6,046 nucleotides of DNA from the NCBI GenBank assembly GCA_947174225.1, contig CAMWIF010000176.1:1-6046 (forward strand). Direction: 5' to 3'. The notes beneath the pieces were generated by a model. The model saw only the letters and a program-made list of their open reading frames with translations. It had not been told where the DNA came from and did no database searches. This document shows, one piece after another, positions 1 through 5,983 of this stretch; the first letter of the stretch is position 1; each line of letters opens with the position of its first letter. Both the position numbers and the translations under genes were made by a program. Source of the stretch: an uncultured Porphyromonadaceae bacterium (GTDB taxonomy: Bacteria > Bacteroidota > Bacteroidia > Bacteroidales > Muribaculaceae).

Positions 1-1234
1 CTTCGGTATCGCCGAATTTGTCGTAACCGCTCACTAGCACTTTGTCGCCGGCACTTAACCCCGATATTACCTCATATTGCTGAGGATTCTGTCTTCCAAG
101 TTCAATCTCTGTCTTACGAGCCGTCTTGCCATCGGGGGAGAGGCGGTAGATCCAATGACCCGAGGTGTTTTGATAGAAGTCGCCACGTGAGATCACAAGG
201 GCAGTTTCAGGTTTTGCAAGCTCTATCTGCACACGGTAGCTCTTGCCGAGCCGGATGTTGGAGGGCTTGTCGGCAGTGAAGAGAAGGTCGCAGGCAAACT
301 GTCGGTCTTTCACCTCCGGCACGACCTTGCTGATACGTAGTGGGAATTTCGTATCCTGATACTGTATATTGGCTGGCAGACCCGTTATGATACGATCGAT
401 GTAATATTCCGGTAGGGTGACGTGCATCTTATATTCGGTGAGTACCTTTATTTCGCCGATGCTTGCTCCGGCAGCCACCTGCTGACCCAACGTGACATTC
501 AGGAAACTCAACTGTCCTGCCACGTTTGCCCTCACAACAAGGTTTCGTGTACGGTCGGCAGTGCGTGATAGTTTGCGCGACGATGCCTCACGGTTGGCGC
601 GTATCATCTCGCGTTTAAGGTGAGTGGCAACTGAATCGTGGCGCAGACTCTGTATCTGCAATTGGGCTTTCCTATGCTCATAGCTGTAATCCTCCTCTGC
701 CACGTCAAGTTCCGCTTTGCTCTTTATGCCCATACGATATTCTTCACGGCTTTGCTTAAGCGATTTGTCAAGCGACGATATACGGTGTTCCGCGTCAAGT
801 GCCTGTTGGCGGAGGGTGATTGAGCGTTGTTCCATCTCTATCTCCTGCTCCTGATAGTTGCGTTGCTGGTTCTGCCATTCCTCCTCCTCGTCCTCTATGG
901 TGCGGAGAAGGGTTATGTTGGAGAGCACAAGAATAGTGTCGCCCACATTGAGCATAGCACCCTCCTCGGCTACTATGCGCTCCACAAAACCATTTTCCAA
1001 TGCGTTGAGCTGTATGGTCTGTATCGGTTGCACCAATCCCTCCACATCGAGATATTCCATAAAGGGGGTCTCCGTTACTTCGGCTATTTTATAGTCCTCG
1101 GCGTCGATATTCAGCTTATGTGGACTGAAGGCAAGGATGCTGACGTAGACGATAAGGGCAATTAGAGCCATTGCTGCAAGGATGTGGTAGAGGTATTTTA
1201 TATACCAGGGTTTCTTTTTCAGTTGAATATCCAT
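1..1234 (-). CDS. HlyD/MacA-type efflux periplasmic adaptor (membrane fusion protein), C-terminus cut by window edge
   Basis: Periplasmic adaptor that would link an inner-membrane transporter to the TolC-type channel encoded just upstream. The frame is open from the ATG at 1234 to the window edge, giving 411 complete codons. It opens with a basic segment and one membrane helix (about residues 18-36) and has no lipobox, so it is anchored by a helix rather than a lipid. The first lipoyl half-motif lies at about 68-105 (ENGFVERIVAEEGAMLNVGD). A long Glu/Gln/Arg-rich coiled-coil hairpin follows at about 110-228, then the second lipoyl half at 233-263 (VAGQLSFLNVTLGQQVAAG). Beta-barrel and membrane-proximal regions fill the rest. 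The visible end (VISGLSAGDKVLVSGYDKFGD) is typical of the extreme C-terminus of this family, so probably only a few residues are missing. It is 12 bp downstream of the channel gene on the same strand, hence the same operon. The transported substrate cannot be told. The family call is firm; MacA-like versus another HlyD subgroup is inference. Confidence 0.93.
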   Translation of the reverse strand, partial: MDIQLKKKPWYIKYLYHILAAMALIALIVYVSILAFSPHKLNIDAEDYKIAEVTETPFMEYLDVEGLVQPIQTIQLNALENGFVERIVAEEGAMLNVGDTILVLSNITLLRTIEDEEEEWQNQQRNYQEQEIEMEQRSITLRQQALDAEHRISSLDKSLKQSREEYRMGIKSKAELDVAEEDYSYEHRKAQLQIQSLRHDSVATHLKREMIRANREASSRKLSRTADRTRNLVVRANVAGQLSFLNVTLGQQVAAGASIGEIKVLTEYKMHVTLPEYYIDRIITGLPANIQYQDTKFPLRISKVVPEVKDRQFACDLLFTADKPSNIRLGKSYRVQIELAKPETALVISRGDFYQNTSGHWIYRLSPDGKTARKTEIELGRQNPQQYEVISGLSAGDKVLVSGYDKFGDTE

Positions 1235-1246
1235 ATCAGGGTCAGA

Positions 1247-2716
1247 TTAGTTAAGTGGTAATTCTTCGGTGAGGGGGAGGTTACGCTCAAAGTCGTAGGC
1301 TGTTATGCTGCGGAGCGTATAATATAGGCTCCAGTATGTGCGGAGCGTGGTGATGAAATTGCGCTTGGCGTAGTTTTTCTCGCTGACCGCCGACATAAGG
1401 TCGAGTATGCTGCTGCGTCCCATCACATAAAGATGCTTCGCCACGGTGTGACGTTGTGTGGCTCTGCGGTCGGTGAGTGCGGCGATGCGTACTTTCCGTG
1501 CCTGCATATTAAACTGTAACACAAGTTTCTCAACGTTTCGGGTGAAGTCGTTCATACCTTGTTCGGCTTGGGTGCGCGTGAGTTCGAGCTGTGACTTTGC
1601 CACCTTTACCTTACCTCGTCCACGTCCCCAGTCCAATATAGGTAACGAGAGCGAAACACTTGCATATTCCTGGTGCATAAGATTACTGAAGGATTGACCG
1701 ATATCGAGTCCGGTTTGCGACAGACCGAATTGCACGTATAAGTCAGCTTTAAGCCGGGCATTGGCTTTGGCGTAGGCAAGGTTACTTTCGCTCTCCTTGA
1801 TGATACGTCGATAATATTCGGGATCAGGGCTATTGTCTAAAGCAAGTTCCATAGCTGTGGGTACCGACACCTCAAACTGTGGCACGCTGTCAGGCATTAT
1901 CAGACTGAGTTGCGGAGTCTCCTCCAAGCCAAGGAATGAGCTGATGCTCTGAGACACCTCTTTGAGAGTGATTTCAGCATCCATCACGTTGGTCTCTTCG
2001 TTGAGGCGGTTGATTTCAAGTTGGAGCATCTCGTTCTCGGTGATGGTGCCTATCTGGTAGCGGCCTTGTGCCATATGGTATAGTGTGTCGGCTGAAGCGA
2101 AGTTCTGCCGTGCCAGATCCAATTCTGTCTGGGCAGAGGCAAGCGAGAAGAAATGGTTGCAGGTGGTAGCTGATATTAATTCGAGAGTTTCGGCATACTG
2201 TTTCTTTGCCTCACGGTAGCGTATCGGCTCTATTTTCTTATCCCATTTCAAGGAGTTGTAACCGAAGAGACTCTGCTCATATCCTATAAGGAGTGGCTGG
2301 CTGCTATAGGCTCTGGTGTGGTTCTGCAATTCATCGAGGCGGTTGATAGCGCTCTTTACGAAGAAGCTGCCACCTGTCCAACTGATGTTCTGGTTAATCT
2401 TCAGGGTGAGGTCAGCTCCAAACTGATCTTGGCGTATGAACATCGCTGTGCCGTCTGATTGGGTAATCTTGTTCATCTCCTTATTGATATAGGGGGAGGA
2501 GGTCAGAGTCACCGATGGGAGATAGTTTGCAAGGTAGTAGCGATAGTTCCAATAAGCTGAGAGGAAGGCATTGCGTGCGCTCTGCACAGACGGTGACTGC
2601 CGATGCGCAAGTTCAATAGCATCCTGTAGGCTTAACGTCAGCGTATCCGGCTTGCCTACCGCCATACATTTGCTGATAGTCAACAATAGTAATATGAAAA
2701 ATACCTTACACTTCAT
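1247..2716 (-). CDS. TolC-family outer-membrane efflux channel
   Basis: Outer-membrane factor forming the exit duct of a tripartite efflux or type I export system. The product is 489 residues from the ATG at 2716, a usual length for the family. Residues 1-19 form a signal peptide (MKCKVFFILLLLTISKCMA) with likely signal peptidase I cleavage after CMA. The Cys is not in a lipobox, because Lys precedes it. The mature protein begins with the classic first helix of an OEP repeat (LTLSLQDAIELAHRQSPSVQ). The second repeat starts near VPTAMELALDNSPDPEYYRR. A beta-strand signature, VSLSLPILDWGRGRGKVKVA, precedes the last long helix. An upstream in-frame ATG at 2755 would add 13 residues before the signal peptide. 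I rejected it because a good -7 element (2740-2747) lies between the two ATGs, so a transcript from that promoter would not include 2755. First gene of the operon; the adaptor follows after 12 bp. Confidence 0.95.
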   Translation of the reverse strand: MKCKVFFILLLLTISKCMAVGKPDTLTLSLQDAIELAHRQSPSVQSARNAFLSAYWNYRYYLANYLPSVTLTSSPYINKEMNKITQSDGTAMFIRQDQFGADLTLKINQNISWTGGSFFVKSAINRLDELQNHTRAYSSQPLLIGYEQSLFGYNSLKWDKKIEPIRYREAKKQYAETLELISATTCNHFFSLASAQTELDLARQNFASADTLYHMAQGRYQIGTITENEMLQLEINRLNEETNVMDAEITLKEVSQSISSFLGLEETPQLSLIMPDSVPQFEVSVPTAMELALDNSPDPEYYRRIIKESESNLAYAKANARLKADLYVQFGLSQTGLDIGQSFSNLMHQEYASVSLSLPILDWGRGRGKVKVAKSQLELTRTQAEQGMNDFTRNVEKLVLQFNMQARKVRIAALTDRRATQRHTVAKHLYVMGRSSILDLMSAVSEKNYAKRNFITTLRTYWSLYYTLRSITAYDFERNLPLTEELPLN

Positions 2717-2739
2717 TGGCTTTGCGTTTGATTCTGATG

Positions 2740-2769
2740 CAAAGTTAGGGTGCAAGGATGAAATGGCAA
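2740..2769 (-). promoter_or_regulatory. Bacteroidota-type promoter of the efflux operon
   Basis: On the minus strand, TAACTTTG (2747-2740) matches the Bacteroides -7 consensus TAnnTTTG exactly. TTG at 2769-2767 serves as the -33 element, with a 19-base spacer. The predicted start of transcription is near 2733-2736, leaving a leader of roughly 17-20 bases before the ATG at 2716. The consensus is established for Bacteroides; activity here is inferred. Confidence 0.7.
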
Positions 2770-2774
2770 TGGCT

Positions 2775-2789
2775 TTTCGGCTTCCGAAA
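2775..2789. promoter_or_regulatory. Palindrome 1, possible degenerate third operator
   Basis: TTTCGG-CTT-CCGAAA is a perfect 6-bp inverted repeat with a 3-base centre at 2782. It lies just upstream of the efflux promoter's -33 element, with its centre about 48 bp from the predicted start site. Its sequence differs from palindromes 2 and 3. It shares their 3-base centre and lies exactly 23 bp centre-to-centre from palindrome 2, which suggests a related weaker site. It could be coincidence. Confidence 0.4.
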
Positions 2790-2796
2790 GACTATT

Positions 2797-2813
2797 TGTA
2801 TGAAAATCATACA
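2797..2813. promoter_or_regulatory. Palindrome 2, candidate response-regulator operator
   Basis: TGTATGA-AAA-TCATACA is a perfect 7-bp inverted repeat with a 3-base spacer, centred at 2805, close to the midpoint of the two divergent predicted start sites. It is the exact reverse complement of palindrome 3. A dimeric Fis-type helix-turn-helix regulator, such as the one encoded at 2880-3404, is the natural candidate to bind it. That binder is inference; the symmetry is read directly. Confidence 0.75.
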
Positions 2814-2818
2814 GCATT

Positions 2819-2837
2819 GTGTATGATTTTCATACAC
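2819..2837. promoter_or_regulatory. Palindrome 3, candidate response-regulator operator
   Basis: GTGTATGA-TTT-TCATACAC is a perfect 8-bp inverted repeat with a 3-base spacer, centred at 2828. The inner 17 bp are the reverse complement of palindrome 2, with a 6-base gap between the 17-bp cores. Its centre is about 52 bp upstream of the predicted start site of the regulator gene, a usual position for an activator. Together with palindrome 2 it also forms a 40-bp inverted repeat. Confidence 0.78.
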
Positions 2838-2867
2838 TCCTTGACACAGTGTTTCCCGATAAATGCT

Positions 2868-2875
2868 TACCTTTG
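2868..2875 (+). promoter_or_regulatory. -7 element of the two-component operon, near-leaderless promoter
   Basis: TACCTTTG matches the TAnnTTTG -7 consensus exactly and ends only 4 bases before the ATG at 2880, so the transcript should start at or within a few bases of the start codon. No TTTG is present where a -33 element is expected (about 2844-2849). A TTGACA at 2841-2846 is 4-5 bases too far upstream. A weak -33 would fit dependence on an activator bound at palindrome 3. Confidence 0.6.
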
Positions 2876-2879
2876 CATT

Positions 2880-3404
2880 ATGAACTCAAAATACGGTACG
2901 ATACTCGTTGTTGACGATAATCCGGCTATTCTCACAGCTGTGAAAATCTGTCTTGCTAATGTGTTTGAACGCATTATAACTCTCACTACGCCTGAGTCAA
3001 TCCTTGTCACCCTCAGTCAGGAGCACGTGGATATTATTCTGCTTGATATGAACTTTTCGCTTGGGGTAAACTCCGGGCAGGACGGTATGATTTGGCTCTC
3101 TGCCATTCATCGTAAACATCCCGACATTCCAGTGGTGTTGATCACAGCATACGCTGATGTGAAATTGGCAGTGAAGGGACTGAAGAACGGTGCTGCGGAT
3201 TTTGTCGCCAAGCCCTGGGACAATGATGAGCTGATACGAGTACTTAAAGATGCCATAGACAAGACAAAAGAGGTGGTGCCGTTGTCGGAGGTGGAGAGGC
3301 AGCACGTGAAGAAGGTGGTTGACAAATGTCACGGCAATATGAGCAAGGCGGCTGAACTACTTGGCATTACCCGACAGACATTATATAGAAAGTATCAGCA
3401 ATGA
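2880..3404 (+). CDS. Response regulator: receiver plus Fis-type HTH, no AAA+ domain
   Basis: DNA-binding response regulator of 174 residues. The receiver domain (about 6-126) keeps the whole active site: acidic pair D12/D13, phospho-acceptor D56 in ILLDMNF, T89 and Y91 in LITAYAD, and K111 in AKPWD. The C-terminus (about 135-174) is a Fis-family helix-turn-helix (NMSKAAELLGITRQTLYRKY). NtrC-family regulators carry this same HTH after a sigma-54 AAA+ domain. Here the domain is absent and about 10 residues join receiver to HTH, as in ActR/PrrA/RegA-type regulators, so sigma-54 activation is not expected. The ATG at 2880 is chosen because the receiver begins right after it. The open frame extends upstream to 2571 but only as antisense of the channel gene and through the promoter. 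Its stop overlaps the kinase ATG (ATGA), so translation is probably coupled. It likely controls the divergent efflux operon and itself. Confidence 0.93.
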   Translation: MNSKYGTILVVDDNPAILTAVKICLANVFERIITLTTPESILVTLSQEHVDIILLDMNFSLGVNSGQDGMIWLSAIHRKHPDIPVVLITAYADVKLAVKGLKNGAADFVAKPWDNDELIRVLKDAIDKTKEVVPLSEVERQHVKKVVDKCHGNMSKAAELLGITRQTLYRKYQQ

Positions 3405-4360
3405 TAATTGCCGGCATAGCCATCATTATTGTTCTCGTTATTGTTGGTGTGGTCTATCGCCATCAGTGTCTGCTGAGAGATAGGGCACAGTTGATGCGTG
3501 ACGCTATGCGCCATCGCGATTTCTCTTTCCGGCTGCCTACAAAGGGTTTACTGTTCGGAGAGAGGACGTTGCAGGATGCGCTTAATGATATGGGACACGA
3601 TATTGAGAAACTTGTGGCGCACAATGAAGTGGAGTCGTGGCAAAGGCTTACCCGCGTGCTGACCCACGAGATTATGAATGTGATAACGCCCATTCAGAGC
3701 ATCAGTCAGGCTTATCTTTCGACGCCGGATATAAAGGGAAGTATTTATGAGGAGGGTATACAAGCTATTTACGATACGAGTACCGGCTTGTCAGTGTTTG
3801 TAAGTAATTACCGTAAAATGACGCAGTTGCAGGAACCGGTAATGTCAGACCTTAATCTTGATGCTTTTTGCCGGAGTATTGCGTCACTTTACAGTGATTT
3901 GAAATGGGATATAGCTGTGCCTTCCCACGTGCAGCTGCGTGCTGACGAGAGTTTGTTGCGTCAGGTATTCATAAATTTGGTGAAGAATGCTATTGAAGCG
4001 GATGCAAAGACTATCGGCATCAAGTATATCGAATCGACGGATATTCATTCCTCAGGCACCTCTTCACGGGCTTCGTATCATTTTTCAGAAGCTATAGACA
4101 AAAATAGTTCTTCTGACTCCCGAACTTTCCCCTCGTTCTCTTTTGGAAAACTGTTGATCAGCAATGATGGCCATATAATTCCTGATGATGTGGCACGTGA
4201 AATCTTTATACCCTTCTTTACCACAAAACGGAGAGGTTCAGGTATCGGATTGTCCCTGTCTCGCCAGATTCTGTTGAGACAAGGACTTCTCCTCAGCCTT
4301 GCTGATCATCCTACACGTGGCTACAACGTCACCTTCGTCCTCGAATCCGACAAGCCATAA
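3401..4360 (+). CDS. NtrY-like sensor histidine kinase, short, with no obvious sensor domain
   Basis: Membrane histidine kinase of 319 residues, expected to phosphorylate D56 of the regulator it overlaps by 4 bp. One hydrophobic helix (about 2-19) is followed by a basic HAMP-like linker. The H box is RVLTHEIMNVITPIQS with phospho-acceptor H89; this THEIMN form is typical of NtrY-like kinases. The ATP-binding domain has an N box (QVFINLVKNAIEA, N192/N196), an F box (FIPFFTTK, 270-276) and a G2 box (GSGIGLSLSRQI, 279-290). In the G1 box (SNDGHIIP, 254-261), Asn and Ile stand where the canonical DNGPGIP has Asp and the second Gly. A roughly 35-residue Ser-rich stretch (about 212-248) lies between the N box and G1 box and looks like an insertion. 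There is no room for a periplasmic sensor, so the signal must be intramembrane, cytosolic or delivered by a partner. The ATG at 3401 gives a clean membrane anchor. Confidence 0.92.
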   Translation: MIIAGIAIIIVLVIVGVVYRHQCLLRDRAQLMRDAMRHRDFSFRLPTKGLLFGERTLQDALNDMGHDIEKLVAHNEVESWQRLTRVLTHEIMNVITPIQSISQAYLSTPDIKGSIYEEGIQAIYDTSTGLSVFVSNYRKMTQLQEPVMSDLNLDAFCRSIASLYSDLKWDIAVPSHVQLRADESLLRQVFINLVKNAIEADAKTIGIKYIESTDIHSSGTSSRASYHFSEAIDKNSSSDSRTFPSFSFGKLLISNDGHIIPDDVAREIFIPFFTTKRRGSGIGLSLSRQILLRQGLLLSLADHPTRGYNVTFVLESDKP

Positions 4361-4362
4361 CC

Positions 4363-5208
4363 TTAGTGTCTTACCACCTCTGTGAATTCCGGTAGGGAGT
4401 CTTTCACGACAGTGACATAGATTGTGGAGGTTGATTCCTTTCCGTCGGGTGTCTGCGACTTCACATCATATTTGTAGTCTATACCGTCAGGAGTAGTTCT
4501 GTTGGCAACCATCACCGGTGTGCCGAGAGGAAATTGATAGTTGCCACAAGCTTGGTCAAATATGGCTTTGTCCTGATCGGTCACTGTTACCGCTTCGGAG
4601 TAGGCTGGTAGGGGAGTGATCTCACCTGCTATGTAGCCGTTTTCAATTAGGAAACGGTTAATCTCAGCTGGAGCCTTGGCTACTCTGGCATTCCTCACGC
4701 CGTAACCCTTTATCACTGTGGCTTCCGGCTGGACTTTTGCCACATCCGCTGTGGATGAGTCAATGCCCCCACTGCCGAATGTGGCGAATGTCACTACTTT
4801 CTTCCCTTTAAGAGAATTGTCGGCAAGGAAAGACGACATAGGCAATGCGTAGGTGCCTCCCCATATGGGATAACCAAGGAAGATGGTGTTGTAATCGTCA
4901 AGATTAACAGCGAGGGGCTTGAGTTCAACCTTCTCATTATTCTCCACCTCTGATCGCCAACGCTGGATAGTGGCGGCATAGTCACCATCATAAGGTTTGA
5001 CGGCTTCAATAGCTGTGATGTCACACCCAAGACGCCTCTGAAGCTCTTCAGCCACAGATTGAGTTGCGCCCGTTTGCGAATAATACAGGATGAGTGTGCT
5101 GTCGTTCTTCTCAGCGACAGCCGTGTCGTCATTGTTGGCAGTTGTCTTATTACCGCATCCGCACAATGCGCTTGCAGTGACAAACGCCATAAATAAAAAT
5201 CTCTTCAT
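4363..5208 (-). CDS. Exported flavodoxin-fold lipoprotein with C-terminal extension
   Basis: Predicted lipoprotein with a flavodoxin-like FMN-binding domain, probably periplasmic and membrane-attached; the redox partner is unknown. From the ATG at 5208 it has 281 residues. A TTG at 5214 is also in frame, but the ATG gives the cleaner signal peptide MKRFLFMAFVTASALCGC. C18 in LCGC is the likely lipidated Cys, followed by a polar linker to about residue 37. The FMN phosphate loop is YYSQTGATQS (S44-T49). Isoalloxazine-side loops follow at GYPIWGGTYALPM (112-124) and ATFGSGG (142-148). This pattern fits the Flavodoxin_4 type. Residues about 197-281, with PDGIDYKYDVKSQTPDGKES and a beta-rich end, belong to no flavodoxin and I do not recognise them. 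The stop is 2 bp from the kinase stop on the opposite strand. The antitoxin gene lies 49 bp upstream on the same strand, so read-through transcription is possible. Confidence 0.88.
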   Translation of the reverse strand: MKRFLFMAFVTASALCGCGNKTTANNDDTAVAEKNDSTLILYYSQTGATQSVAEELQRRLGCDITAIEAVKPYDGDYAATIQRWRSEVENNEKVELKPLAVNLDDYNTIFLGYPIWGGTYALPMSSFLADNSLKGKKVVTFATFGSGGIDSSTADVAKVQPEATVIKGYGVRNARVAKAPAEINRFLIENGYIAGEITPLPAYSEAVTVTDQDKAIFDQACGNYQFPLGTPVMVANRTTPDGIDYKYDVKSQTPDGKESTSTIYVTVVKDSLPEFTEVVRH

Positions 5209-5211
5209 CTC

Positions 5212-5219
5212 CAAAACTA
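5212..5219 (-). promoter_or_regulatory. Possible -7 element upstream of the flavodoxin gene
   Basis: TAGTTTTG on the minus strand fits TAnnTTTG and ends 3 bases before the ATG at 5208. No convincing -33 element is visible 19-20 bases upstream in the AT-rich gap, so this may be chance. If real, it would give another near-leaderless transcript, independent of the toxin-antitoxin promoter. Confidence 0.3.
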
Positions 5220-5257
5220 TTTAATTTAATTCAATTTTCAGCCCGGATAAACATAAT

Positions 5258-5614
5258 CTAAAGAAAAGCTGCAACTTGACGGATTTTTTCAAGCCGAGCA
5301 ACAAATGAGGAATCTGATTTGGCAACCTGCTTATTATAATCGGATTGTAGTTTCAGCCAAAGATCAGCCTCAATACCAAGGGCAGCCTCCAAAAGAAGTG
5401 CATACTCGGTTGTGACAGCTCTTTTACCATTGAGTACCTCGTTTAATACAGAAGTTGGCAAACCAATTTCTGTAGCCAGAGCTTTTTGAGATATTCCTCG
5501 ATACTCAATCTCATCCTTAATCATCTCACCGGGATGGATTAGATTACTTGGAGTTAAGTTATTAGCTATCATATTGGGATCAACCCCATCAACTTTTACT
5601 TTCATATCAGTCAT
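5258..5614 (-). CDS. higA: HigA-type antitoxin, XRE-family DNA-binding protein
   Basis: Antitoxin of a type II toxin-antitoxin pair, 118 residues, expected to bind and neutralise the toxin and to repress the shared promoter. The HigA signature IHPGEMIKDEIEYRGIS (26-42) leads into an XRE helix-turn-helix at about 41-66 (QKALATEIGLPTSVLNEVLN, then GKRAV). The conserved stretch ALGIEADLWLKLQSDYN (78-94) follows. The first 25 residues are an extra N-terminal arm, longer than in compact HigA proteins, and might contact the toxin. The ATG at 5614 overlaps the toxin's TGA by 4 bp (ATGA), the usual coupling in these operons. An alternative ATG at 5605 would remove three residues. The toxin-first order is the hallmark of higBA rather than relBE. 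The flavodoxin gene follows after 49 bp. Confidence 0.92.
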   Translation of the reverse strand: MTDMKVKVDGVDPNMIANNLTPSNLIHPGEMIKDEIEYRGISQKALATEIGLPTSVLNEVLNGKRAVTTEYALLLEAALGIEADLWLKLQSDYNKQVAKSDSSFVARLEKIRQVAAFL

Positions 5615-5928
5615 TTATAATGGTTTGATAAATCCACGACATTGCAGATGGTTAATATTGGTTCTTTTTCATTCTGTGTGACTGAGAACTCTATACGATA
5701 CTGATCATTGACTCTTATGGATGATAGACCGGCTTTGTTACCTAATAGAATTTCATACTGTAAAGAACGTATTGGCCAAAGAGCCTCGATACACGAAGCT
5801 CCTTTTAAGAAGTTAACTGCTTTTTGATAACGTTTGATAATATCAGGCTGAAAGCGGTGCTTCTTATCCGAACATTTGCCGGTTTCATATAGAGTCTTTA
5901 AGTAGTCGTATTCGAATGTTACAATCAT
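5611..5928 (-). CDS. higB: HigB-type toxin (RelE/ParE superfamily)
   Basis: Toxin of the pair, 105 residues. HigB proteins are ribosome-dependent mRNA endonucleases of the RelE fold. The core signature SSIRVNDQYRIEF (69-81) corresponds to the family's YSIRINDQWRI motif. The C-terminal VVDLSNHYK (97-105) carries the Asp, His and Tyr usually found there. I placed the start at the ATG at 5928 (MIVTFEYDYLKTLYET). An in-frame ATG at 5949 would add seven residues (MFLLILN) but lies two bases after the promoter's -7 element, so it is probably not transcribed in usable form. The N-terminal half (KCSDKKHRFQPDIIKRYQKA) is less typical of HigB; activity is inferred from family. Its base composition is clearly more AT-rich than the efflux genes, consistent with separate acquisition. 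Confidence 0.87.
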   Translation of the reverse strand: MIVTFEYDYLKTLYETGKCSDKKHRFQPDIIKRYQKAVNFLKGASCIEALWPIRSLQYEILLGNKAGLSSIRVNDQYRIEFSVTQNEKEPILTICNVVDLSNHYK

Positions 5929-5951
5929 ATTCAGTATGAGTAAGAACATTG

Positions 5952-5983
5952 CAAAGATAATAAGAGTTTATTAAATTCGCAAA
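5952..5983 (-). promoter_or_regulatory. Promoter of the toxin-antitoxin operon
   Basis: On the minus strand, TTTG at 5983-5980, a 20-base spacer and TATCTTTG at 5959-5952 match both elements of the Bacteroides promoter consensus. The predicted start near 5945-5948 leaves a leader of about 17-20 bases to the ATG at 5928. This is the best-formed promoter in the window. Confidence 0.75.

Noticed and set aside
638..1165. Plus-strand open frames across 638-823, 827-1165 and 858-1094
   Set aside because: They lie antisense to the adaptor gene, which reads as a continuous HlyD-type protein. Their translations show no recognisable domain.
1458..1697. Plus-strand open frame inside the channel gene
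   Set aside because: It is a shadow of the minus-strand TolC-family coding sequence, with no domain or start signal of its own.
2841..2869. Sigma-70-like TTGACA at 2841-2846 as a housekeeping promoter for the regulator
   Set aside because: No good -10 hexamer follows at 16-18 bases, and Bacteroidota use the -33/-7 type, for which it is too far from TACCTTTG.
2571..2879. 103-residue N-terminal extension of the response regulator frame
   Set aside because: The extension is antisense to the channel gene's signal peptide region and crosses both promoters and the palindromes. The receiver domain starts immediately after the ATG at 2880.
2997..3763. Minus-strand open frames at 2997-3332, 3107-3325, 3463-3693 and 3548-3763
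   Set aside because: They are antisense to the regulator and kinase genes, which have full sets of conserved motifs.
4257..4280. Inverted repeat TGTCTC...GAGACA near the end of the kinase gene as a terminator
   Set aside because: It lies inside the coding sequence, has a 12-base loop and is not followed by a T-tract; it is probably chance.
4794..5183. 129-residue minus-strand frame overlapping the flavodoxin gene
   Set aside because: It is an alternative frame of the flavodoxin gene; only the 4363-5208 frame has the FMN loops and lipobox.
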